A stretch of 64,000 bases of DNA, taken from positions 620,001 through 684,000 of the forward strand of contig JBAJFG010000536.1 in assembly GCA_037903475.1 (NCBI GenBank), given 5' to 3'. The position numbers were made by a program, and so were the translations under genes. Below are positions 36,801-48,800 of the stretch, one piece after another. The notes below the pieces were generated by a model. That model saw only the letters and a program-made list of their open reading frames with translations. It made no database searches and was not told the DNA's origin. How positions within the stretch are numbered: the first letter of the stretch is position 1; the number at the start of each line of letters is the position of its first letter. The DNA comes from Ancylostoma caninum. Lineage: Eukaryota; Nematoda; Chromadorea; Rhabditida; Ancylostomatidae.

Positions 36801-39800
36801 GTGAGGGAACGAGGAAGCCAAACCAGTTCACAGCATCCAGATGACTCGCAGCATTCAAATGCAAATTCACGATGCAACAACGAAAAAACAACACAGTTCT
36901 GGGCGACGCCCCTCGACAGCGTGGGAAACTATTTGTTTCGTAGGCGTCTTGGGAATATTCCATTTAGGAAAAGACTAGGAGGTGCTATTTAAAGGCAGTA
37001 TGGCTTCTGAGACTTTTTGCACTACTGAACAACTACTGAAAGCTCATAACTTCCGGCACAGCAAGAGGCTTTCCCTATCCAGTTAATTACCTAATTATAG
37101 TATTTATTTGTTTGTTGTCGTTATTATATATGGTTTATTTGTTCAAAACAATTATCAGCTTTCTTACCGCTACATTGATTTACTGCTGCGAGAAAGACAA
37201 GCTCTCGCAGATGCGCATCTCTCCCAATAAAATCCTACGATGCGCCAAGTTACACCCTTCAAAAGCCAAATAGCTAAGCTAATAAAAGCTAGAAGCTAAA
37301 AGCCAAGCCTTTAAAAGCAGCTCGCGAATGCCTTATTTGCAACTTTATGCATTAAATTGATTCCCACTTAAGGCAGAGAAACGGAAAACTGACAACTTTC
37401 AGCAGTGCCGCTTGTTTTATGAGAAGTGTAAGTTGGCGCTTCGTTGGACCGATGGCACAAAAAGTGGTGTGAAACTAAAGGTGTCTGTTATATGACTCTT
37501 ATCAGGTCCCGAAGATTACTGGTTGTCCGAGAGCATCCGTGGCTTTGCATAGCGCATGCCTGGCTCAGAAGCAAAAATACTCGTGAATACCCAGTTCATC
37601 AAGTGTAAGCTGGAGTATCGTTGGAGAAACTACAGAAAATTGGCTAATTTCTTAGGCAAAATTCACAAAACAAAACCTTTATACATTGATTCGATTGCTG
37701 TTGCTAATGTGCAAAAATAAAGCACCAAACTGCTATAGGTCAGTTCCGCCCCTCATTTTTTTGACAGTGTAAAGTGGCGCTTCGTCGGGTATATGGCACA
37801 AAGAGGACGCTGTGTTTACTGGCTTCAATTGCCAGACACCGCTTGCCACCAATCTTCTGAGAATATCCATGAGCAATTAGCTATTTCGCACCAACTACCT
37901 GGCTCAGAAGCAAAACTCTCGGGAATAACTCAGTTTAAAGGGTGTAATTTGGCGCTTCGTTGGGTAGATGACTCAGAGTAACAATCGACCCTATTGTCAG
38001 CCTTCCCTAACAGGCACGGATTATACTGACTGTTCCGGAACATCTGTAGGTTGGGGGCCTTTTCTACGCATACCTGACTTAGAAGCGAAAATGACCGTCG
38101 AATTCTGCTCTTTTCCCGAGGTGTAATTTGGCGCATCGTTGGGCAGACGGAACAATGTTCAGGTAATCATGGTTGCCATTAAAGTCTGATTAATTTAGAT
38201 AGATTATACCACATCTAGCTCCAAGGTGGCTCGAATTTTAGTTCTTTTACCTGTTTTTCAAGGTAGCGAACAAGGAAAAACCAACTAATCTCGGGAACAT
38301 TCATAAATCCCGCTGTGGACGTGAGCGATCTAGGAACCGCAGCACTCATCTGCGTGGATTACCGCGGTTTCTTTGACATCATCCACAAAAAGGAAATGAT
38401 CCACGATAGGTCCAGTTGTGATTAGATGAGGCTGATTTCCCTCACATACTAAGAACAAACCGGACAACAGCAGGATCACTTGTACCCGGGATGTCCTCGC
38501 GTCCAGAAGAAAGTGGAGCAAAACGTAATTGAGTTGCCGGCGAGTGTCACTCTGCCGGCAGTTCCCAGAAAAACACGTTCTGCTGGTTCGGTGTCCCAGC
38601 GCTCTGTTTCCTCCGTTCCCTGGGAGTACTGGTTATAGTGGGAATGAGGAAGATCACTGCCTCTGTGGGAAGTCTCACTCATTAGTCTTAGTGGTTTCCC
38701 GGGGGGTAGGCCTCTTAGCTTAAGGATAAGTAAATTTCTCAGAGATTTTTGCAAGAAACTAGGTAAAATTTGAATTATTCCCGAGGGAAGCCAATTTTTC
38801 CTGGAAAAACACCGTGTGCCTCACCTTACCTCACCTTTTTATTCCCTTTGTTTCTTATATTTTTTCAAACACTTACTTTCAATAATGCTTCGTTCGAGCG
38901 CTAAACTTTGTACACAAATTTTTTGTCGTTCGCTTCGCCTTCAGGGGGGGGGGCACACCCCCACCCCATTCTTTCGTAACTCCTCCTTTTTTGGTCCCTA
39001 CCCTTTTTCGAAAAATTTCCCAACATTCTCTGCCTAGGAACGATGGCTCTTTTTTGCGCCTCTCATGCGGAAGTCTTTTCTATTTTCAATTTCACTCTAT
39101 TAAATTCGAGTGATCCAAGGAAAATTTCTCAAATCTTACAGTTAGTATTCTCTCGGCTTGCCTTTTCCAACCATGTCATATATATTATTTTTAATTCATT
39201 TCCTCACGTAATTCTGTGAAAGAAAGGACTCGAGACCAGTTTTTTAAGGAGAGAAAACCTCAAAAATGAGAATTCCCGACTGCACAGCGCCTCGCTTCAC
39301 TTGTTTATGACCTTAAACCTAAGTTTTACGTGATTCCGTTGCTTTCCCAGGGTAAATCTGCTAACATGTCACGAATTTACCCAATGTTAACACGGTGTCA
39401 ATGCATTCACCCTGGGTAACCTTAATAGTGCATATAGGCCCTGGAAGAGTCACATAATTCAAAGAGCGTTTACTTTCAACCAATGCGAGTGGTATGTAGG
39501 AATGAAGTTGCATCTCAGGCAAGTCATTAAGGTCTGACATTTTTCGTGGATTTATCACATGCCTACCTGGACTAGATCCATTACCCCACCCTCTAAGGAG
39601 AGCTGGGACAATACTTGCACCAACCATGGGGCCATGCTTTCGCATTACTCTAAGTTTAGAGTTTATAACATCCCTATTCAAGCCCTCATGTTCTGTCTTT
39701 CGAAATATGGCTCGCAGCAATGCCCGTTAGCTGCATTCTGTCACAAAGAAGAACGTCGTCCACCTTTTTTATCTTGGTCTGGTGAGTCTCAGCTGGCAGG

Positions 39801-42800
39801 TGTCCTTTCCACGAGGGGCGGAGTCAGCCCTATGCGACGCTTGGCATTTTATAGTTTGGCTCCGTTGAATTAGAGCATTTGGTAGAGTCCAATAGGTATT
39901 GTTTTAATACTGTTTTATTTATTAATTTCCTTACTACCTCTCTACTTTTTTACTGATTGATATTTGTGCCCTAGCAACCCTCCCACGCTGTATAATTGGC
40001 TTCACACTTAAAAAAGTGAAACAACTGTTTCAACGATCATCTAGCTTGGCGAGTGTAATCTGGAACATCGTTGCGCATATGGTACAACCTTTAAGTAATC
40101 GACAACGTTGGAATAGTCCATATAGTGGATTACACCACATGTGGCTCAGAGATATCTCCATTCTAGCGGACTTGGAGTGGTGTTCATTTATGAATTCATT
40201 CGTTCATTCATTCATCCCATTCATTCACTCATTCATTCATTTATCCCATTCATTCATTCATTCATTCATCCCATTCATTCATTCATTCATCCCATTCATT
40301 CATTCATTCATTCATTCATTCATTCATTCATTCATTCATTCATTCATTCATTCATTCATTGATCCCATTCATTCATTCATTCATTCACTCATCCCATCCA
40401 TTCATTCATTCATCCCATTCATTCATTCATTCGTTCATTCATTCATCCCATTCATTCATTCATTCATCCGATTCATTCATTCATTCATTCATCCCATTCA
40501 TTCATTCATTCATTCATTCATTCATTCATTCACCCCATTCATTCATTCATTCATTCATTCATTCACTCATCCCATTCATTCATTCATCCCATTCATTCAT
40601 TCATTCATTCATTCATCCCATTCATTCATTCATTCATTCATCCCATTCATTCATTCATTCATTCACTCGTTCGTTCATTCATTGAATCATTCATTCATTC
40701 ATTCATTCATTCATTCATTCATTCATTCATTCATTCATTCATTCATTCATTCATCCCATTCATTTACTCATTCATTCATTCATTCATTCATCCCATTCAT
40801 TCATTCATTCATTCATTCATTCATTCACATTCATTCATTCATTCATTCATTCATTCATTCATTCATTCATTCATTCATTCATTCATTCATTCATTCATTC
40901 ATTCACTCATCCCATTCATTCATTCTCTCCTTTCTGATTTCTCGACGGGATTCCGATGGAGGACCTCATGGACATCATTATGTTACCCTTAGGAAGTATC
41001 TTTTAGTCCATTTTATTTTCTATTATTTATTTACTTCTATTTATTTATTTATTTACCTCTGCTATGCAGCATAAATGTATGCCACGTCAAATCGAAGATG
41101 TACAAATAGTATACATTAGGTTCAGTAACAACTCAAGAAAAAGTAAAATAATTAGTAAAATATTAGCAAATGTGTATACAACTATACGCTATACTTACCT
41201 TATATTATAGTATACATTATATTTTTACTACATTTGCATTTAATTTTCCTATACTATTTATCTTGCTCATTTATATAATCCTATTCTGAAAATATAGTGT
41301 GATTTCGAAGATGACACCACTGAATTACTGGATGAAATCTCCTTTTCACTGTTCAGGGCAGATCTAGACCATTCTTCCACATCCCATACGAGAAGTCAGC
41401 TGATCGTCTGATCAGCTGATTTCCCCGACAACCGCTTTTTCTGGAACTTTTCATTGTTTCCCGAAAAAACCCTAATCCCTGCACTGTTTCAGCGTCGCTT
41501 ACGGCAACTGATCGTGCTGTCACCGCCCGACATCCTCGCTATTGTACGTAATCCGCGACCAGGTACCGTGTTTATTTTGGTTTATTGCCGATCGTTACTC
41601 ATTGTCAGTTGGCGTGCGTTTTGTGTGCGATTGCACAAATCCTCGCGTCCTCCGTCAATCCTCGCTTTCTCTCCGCTTTTATTGCGCAACTGTGGCTCGA
41701 TGTTTGCTATGTTTGGTCAAAAAGGCGGGTATCATAGCGGGGAATTTTCGCCATGGATCGCTGCGATTGTATAGCAGGCTCCATCTTCCGCGGGCTAGCT
41801 GGCTAAGGGGGTTCTCTGCGTCCCTTTGTAAACTCATCAGGCCCCCGGGCACATGTGGCCGCGAAGGGGAAGCGCTTTCTCAGCATTTGTAGTTGAATCG
41901 CGCAAATCGCGGCGTTCGGCCGTCGAATCGCCGTTTTTATTCGTCGTATTCGCCGCGTTAACACTGGCTTTTCGCATACTTGAAATGGTCATAACCGTGT
42001 TTATGTCGCCAGATACTCATGAAACCGCCGCGCGCGTTCGTTCCGTCACCGCTCGCGCGTTTATGGCCCACGCGATTCTCATTCTTATTCTTCTGCTGTT
42101 TGCTGGCATACTATGTGTACGTATGCTATGTGTCCTGCGGTAGTTCCGTTGTGTCAGCAAACATCTCTTTCGTGTTGACTTGAAAAGCGATTCTTTGGCC
42201 TTATTTGGTACGATGGTGAAAACTCTTCCCAAACTTGTTTCTTACCAATTTTTCCCCAAAAATAACCATAGGGAAAGGGTCTACTTTTTTAGGACTTATC
42301 CAGTATCTCCAACCCAGGGGCAATTCTCTGAGATTCTGACCACAAAATCTTTTATTTTCCACCTTCATGCCTTTCTGGACGTCAATTCCACTTGATAAAT
42401 AATTTCTGTAAATATGGCGACCAATTTCTCCAAAATTGGAATACCTTTGGGGGCTTTTTCTTCCAGAATGGAATGTAGTTCAGCAAGAATACTATCCGGA
42501 TTGTCAGAAGAAAATGCAGGAGGGTTAGGAACGGCAGGTAGAGATGGCATCCTTTTTTTGGAATTCTCGGCCTGGGTGCGGATAGATGTCATAGCGAGAG
42601 CAATCTATGGAACCGACCGTAAATAAACTTCATTCTGGAGCTTATGGATAGGTATGGTCCCTAGTTTTGGAGGTAGATAGTAGTTCGATTCTTGGAACCA
42701 ACTGCACACACACAAAAAAAAAGAATTATCTTCTTTTCTACAAGGAATCTGCGGGATTTGAAATGTTTCTGAATTTTTGGGAAATCATGGATATTCCGAG

Positions 42801-45800
42801 CACATGCGCAAGTGTTTGTCATCGTAGAAATGTTTCACCTACCGTTATATTCCTTCAATTGTGGCTTCCGCCTTAATGGGCAGGCCTAAGACGGGGCCTA
42901 AGAGGAAAACATGAAGAGTGCAGTAGGAGAATAAGCGGGATACCCATTCAATTTACCTATTTCAGTCGTAACTTCAACGATTTGTTCAAAAATGCACGAT
43001 TTACTCAAGTTAAGAGAATTTACCTGGGCAAGGCAGATGCAAAAACACTTGTGCGATCGCGTCCATGCATTTTTTAATTAATTTATTTTATTTATTTATT
43101 TATTCGTACATTCAGGGTGCACCAAAAAAGCAGAACACTGAAACTTAGGTGGAATAACTTCATCCGCATCTACTCTTGTATTACAGTGAAGATTTGTCCC
43201 AATCCGTGACGGGTCAATAGGTCTCTTTAGGAACAACTTCAGTCCAATGGACCACCTGCTTTATTTTTTTTGTCTTCGGATCGCAGAGCAAATTCAAGAG
43301 ACCCTTACCAAGAAGGCGTTGACAGAGTTACTTTACTCTGAATTCCAATGGATGCCGTGTTATTAACACTCCATGCATTAGAGATTAATAAGTTGAATCT
43401 TCATAATCCCTAGACTGAAGAGCTGGGAGGAGAGTTATCTTCTTATATGAAGACGCAAAAATTCCTTGAGCACCATGAATATTTATTGACAACATTTTTT
43501 CTCGTCAAGTTGGAGGGCACGGTTTCAAATTCTGGATGGTTCTCTCTTCAAGGAATCCCCGGATGTCTCCGGAAATGCTGTAACGTTCCTGTAAATCCAT
43601 TGCTCATCAATCTGTCTGTAAAAATTGCGTGTCGCTGCAAAAATGGGAGAAGTAGCTAGTAATTTGCCAATATGTGGTTTGGTCTCGATTTAACGCTGAA
43701 CCCTTAGACGGAAAACAAACCTATGATAAACCAAATCCACGATTCATCCTGCATAGCTGCAGTTTGTATTTTGAACACCGCTCTAGTGATTCTACACTTT
43801 CGTTCTCGTTATGGATTTTGAAAGATTTTCGAGTGAACGTGCATTTCGAGAAAAAAATCACGGTATTGCGAATGATTTCTCATTGAAATTCTGCCTAAAT
43901 CGTGGTATTGCAAAACAACCGAAGGACACAGTTCAAATTTTGAGAAAATTCTCTGCTTTTCGTTTGAAAATCCAGTTAAATTCTGCATATTTTCTTTCCG
44001 CATTCTTTACATTTTCCCCCAGAAAACAGACGGCAAAACGACGATGCTGAATCACCGGATTTTCATTGTGAATTTGCGCGCGTTCGTGAAATAATTTCTG
44101 TGAAAATTAAATTTTCACAACCTCCCCGTTTACTGCCTGGGAATACAGGAGCATTTCTCTTCCAGGATTTCTCTTCCACCTTCTCTCCCAGTCCTTTGCG
44201 GAAATTCTCTTAGGTTATTAAGTGGCTGTCGCTCGTTCAGTGAGCGTTTTCCTTCGGCGGCGCTGCCTTTCCCACCATCTCGCAACGATCCGCTCCCATA
44301 TCTGCTCGTTCGGCCATCCATCGTGTTCGGTGTCCTGAGTGACCTGAGAGGCCGGCTGCTCAAACAAATCACCCCGTAACTTATTCGACGCCTTCGCCTC
44401 GCCAGGGACCACTTCTTCTCAGGGATCCTTAGGGATCCTCATTACCTTTACCCTAGTTACGCAATAGTTACTCAATTGGGAGCTAAGGCGTTTTATCTCT
44501 GCCGCGCGGTCAACTAGCACAAAGATCCTGCTATATCCACCACTCCCTCCAGTGACGTGGATCATCTGACAGTGTTATTCTATCAAGGTGATAATTTGTG
44601 ATCGTCGGCGTGACCATCACCACCACCACCGTGGCTGGGCGAAACAGGGTTCTGTTTCGCACCTCGTTACCAGTTCGCGCCCCCCCCCCCCTTCGCGCCC
44701 CCGTGTACCAGTTGACGGCGGGGCCCCGTCTGCTCGTCGTCGTCGTCGTCGTGTGTGCTTGCCGTTTATTGCTGTTGTTGTTGCGGTCGCCGATGTCCGC
44801 GCAGTAACACCGCTGCCGACGCTGTCCATCCTCCGCGACAATCCTCGTTTGCATATCCGAGCCACAATCCAATTCGATGCCGACACATCGTAATACTCGA
44901 ACTTTGACCCGAGTTTGGGGCAAATTTCCGCTGTTTCTGGATCGTTTATACTTCTATTCTAGAGATTTTGTCGTCTGATTTCTGGAAGGTTCCATAGCAT
45001 CTTGGCCCAGGAAGTTAGGATCGCTATAATTACCCACAGAAAGGTGTCCTCATTCTGGATCCCTTTTCTTCAATTGGAGTGACTTTGTTCGAACGCACTT
45101 TTGTCCCCTCCAAGCCATCTTTCCAGGGTTTTCTAGAAATTTCTCAATATCTTTTATAACTTCTCTCATCCCTATATCACTGATGTATGAACTGGCTCAA
45201 TTTCCCCGCCTAATTTTCCCACTTCTTTACCTTTTTTGGCCTTAATTCCATGAAGACATTCATCGTATATAAGTTCAAGTTTTTTCACAGCTATTTAATT
45301 TTTCACTTTTTCCTAGTTTTCGATCTCTCTGACGTCACAAATCCACAATTTTTATTGAACTCTAGGCGAAGTCACAAAACCAACAGCGCGTTGACAGCTG
45401 TCATTTACGCCGAAGTGTCGTTACGCCAACAGAGATATGCAGTAAAAAGTAACAATAGATAGGCAGTAAATATTGAATGAGCAAGCAAAATTAAGTAGTT
45501 GCATAGTTGTCCTTGGAAAAATGCGCAAAGATCCGTACCTCAATTCGTCAACGTGCTTCAGTAGACTGTGACCTACACCAGGGATGAGCGGAATTCCATG
45601 ATTCGGAAGTCGGAAGTTCGTTAATTCTGGCACTATGAAAACATTTCACTTCTAGGTTTATGGAGAATCGGTGGTAGCTGAATTGTACGAGATCACAGGT
45701 GCTGTTTTTGTTGCTCCAAATCTCCTTGTATTTCAAGCTTTTAATGACTTCCGACTTCCGGTCCTTCCCGATACTTCCGCTCATCTCTGACCTACACACA

Positions 45801-48800
45801 TTAAACTGAATGAGTTCTTCTTGTAAAAATTAACATAACCTTAACAAACCCCGGAATTTATTCCACTAATCGAATAAAGAACCCTGACTACTTCACTTTA
45901 CATCCTCTAAAATGATTTTTTCCATGGATTTACCAGTGCAGGCGGGATGTTCCACCGCTACCTTAAGTCATATAGAGTTCGTTCTTGACTATGTTTTGTA
46001 GATACTTCCAGATTCACCAAGAAGATCACGGATTGGTCCTCGTAGTCATGGATTTCTCCATATATGTAGAAGCTAAGAAATGGGGACTTCACTCGAATCG
46101 CACCTTGCACCTTGGCAGTGGGGGGAATTCTACTCGTATGAAAGCTTAAAAATCAGCGTCTTTTATTTATTTATTTATTTATTTGTGCACTCGCAGGTGT
46201 GCCAGCAAGAAACTAAAACATAGCTTAAAACTGTAGTATGAGCAAACAGGAACGAAAATTAATTAGAAACAGAGGACTAGGCTGAAAAGGCATCGATTAC
46301 CTACACGGCGATCTTGGGACAGTGTATGGGCATTGAAAGTCAGGGTAGACAAAATTGAGACTTCTTCATTCATAAATCCCTGAATTCCAGTATTTTCCAA
46401 GCTTCCGTTCTCATTCTCTTTGAATATTCTGCCATTACAGGAGGAGTTGTAGCGATATTGACCTTTCTTTCCCTAAAATTCTCCCATTTTTGGAGTTCTG
46501 GTCTTTGGTCTCTGTGGTATGATCCAGTAGTGTTTCTGAAAAGTTGCCAAGCTTCTCGATCAACTGGAGTGGACAGTATGTCAAGCAAAAAGTGGTACTA
46601 CTTGCTATCTCAGCGTTTACTTGTCGTTTACTTGTCGTAGCTGATTGAGAGAAGTGGCTCGAATCGGGCATATTCATTTCTGAAAAGAAAACTCGTCTAG
46701 TTTCTGGGGCAAAACCTATAAGGGAACGTGATCGAATACAGATTATTATTTCTTTCATAGAAAGCCCAGTCGTTTGAACTTCCAGTTTTTTTGTGGTTTT
46801 TCCTCTTTCGAATCCGCGTTGTCGCAAAGACTGGGCTTCTTTTTCTGTGATATCCAAAGCATTTGGTTGAATTATACCATACTAACTATGCTATTCCATT
46901 ACTATACGAAACAAACTATTATGTTAGGTAATATTAGTGTGCCATAAAAAATAAACTATACCATAGCATAGAAGATTAGACGGACCTTCTTTTCCAGTCT
47001 AGACATACATATTTATGCACGGCTTTCTTCCTAAGTGGTACGTTTCCCTTGGCTCTGATTCTCAGGTGTCTGTTTACGAATATGTTTATTAATTTCCGAG
47101 TTAAACCTCGAAATCCATATTTTTTATCTTGGAAAATTCACATTGTTATGCAAATCCTTCTGAGCATTTTTCTCATTATTCTCGGATCATCTTTTCTTCA
47201 GCCCAGTTAGCATGTTAATCCGGAATTCCGTAAATTTCTGTACGAAAGCCGTTTTGTTGTCCCTTCCGTATTTGGGACTTACTAGCTGACTTCCGTGTTT
47301 TCCGCGCCGCGGACCCGTTCTGTTTATGTTTATACTTTCTAAGCTGAGCAGTGCTGATTCATGCGCTCATCTTAGGCGCTGTACACTTCCCCCATACTAT
47401 CTTCACTAGGCTTTTTTGCTCTCGAAAATCTCACCTCGCGGGACTCAGGATTTTTTTCGGACTCTCATACAGAAAAAAAACCGCAGCACTATGGCGCCAG
47501 GATGCAGTCCGGGTCTAGATCTTAACACATCTTAGCTGTGTATTCTAGTTGTTCGGTTGTCCTTGTCCACTTGAACGAGTGCTGTTTGCACGGGAACACC
47601 TGTGTGGTGAAGTGCGAACGACGTCCGTGCGTCCGTCCGTCAGCCAGCCCGCAGCAGTACCGGCTGCTATCAGCCGCGGCTCCTTATCGCCTGTGGAATT
47701 TATTTGTGGGACAACAGTGACATGCACGCCCACATCCACAGTTATTTTACAGCATTCTGCGGTCGTTTCGCTTTGGGATTCAGCCCCACTTCCGCCTATT
47801 CACCCCCTTTTTTCTTGGGAATTCTGCATCCGCGGGCCTTGTGGTGACGCCGAGAGGCCCGCGGCTGAGTCACGCGGCAGCGGAAACGAGAACGTACATG
47901 GCTGTGTGTTGTGTGTGTGTTGTTCGGACGCTATCACCTGTACTAAGGTCATCGGCGACATTCTGTCGTTTGCTTTTATCGCCGCGCCCGACACAACCCA
48001 CAGCACCGCATAACACACGTTCCAAAATACATAAACGCGAACGATGCCCTTTCTTGCACGGGGAGGGGACCCCGCGGATCTGTTCCCTTACTGACTCAGA
48101 TTGTTTTCTGGAGTGTTGACAGAAATTTCGAGAACATTGTCGCATAGCAGTGCAAGAACTGGAACCGCGCGGAGTTTTTATGGGTTAGCATGGGGTTTTT
48201 TCTACGGCTACCGGTGTTGCATCCATGAAATACCTTTGACTAGCTCTACCTCTTCCATTTTTACTTTGAAAACTTTCTGGCAAACGTCATGGTCAACGAG
48301 GTAAATAACAAATAGAAAAAAGCGCTGTTTTTCCTCGATTTCTTCCTGAAAATCTCCATATTTATTAGAAAATCCTATGTTGAAGCGGAAAATTTCCAAG
48401 AATTTCCTTAGCGTTGAGTATTCTCGAAAATTCTATTACTTGCCCAGAGCCTGCCATTGAGATTGCCCCGGGTAAACGTGTTAACACCCCCAAAATTACC
48501 CATTACCTAGCACGCATCATAATATTTACCTATGTACATGTAACGGCATAAGTCAGTGGGCAAGTGGGCAAGACCGAACTTACCGTGAGCGGCTGGTGAA
48601 CATTACCCTCAGGTAATCATAACCACGGTTACGAAATTACCTTTTGTTCCAATGATGCATGCCAGCCTATGGTTTTGGAACCTGAAATTATAGTAGTAAA
48701 TAATTACTGCACTCGTACAGACCTAGTTCTGGGCCTGGATGCATCACTAAGATTACCCAGGGTAAATAGCCCTCGTTAACCATGGGTTAATCCGCGTGGG

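Larger units (their letters stand above)
36669..41492 (+). other. Intron 3 (4.8 kb), satellite and tetranucleotide repeats
   Basis: It contains the ~175-bp satellite (37.2-38.2 kb), coding-like minus-strand remnants (38.33-38.75 kb), an ACCCAGGGTAA MITE (about 39341), and the long (TTCA)n tract. A TTTA run at about 41028-41055 and TATACATTA-rich DNA precede exon 4. Confidence 0.65.

Noticed and set aside
39361..39720. 119-codon minus-strand frame
   Set aside because: Its distal part is the ACCCAGGGTAA MITE and the remainder has no similarity I know.
40016..41074. 352-codon open frame, the longest in the window
   Set aside because: It is the translation of a (TTCA)n microsatellite. The same kind of frame appears in other phases, and there is no non-repeat domain.
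41493..41543. Exon 4 ending at the earlier donor ATT|GTACGT
   Set aside because: It would end in phase 0, which does not fit exon 5 or 6, and would drop the conserved (K/R)NP motif.
44531..44923. Overlapping frames of 89-130 codons on both strands
   Set aside because: They come from (ACC)n, (GTC)n and poly-C repeats, giving Arg/Thr/Val runs.
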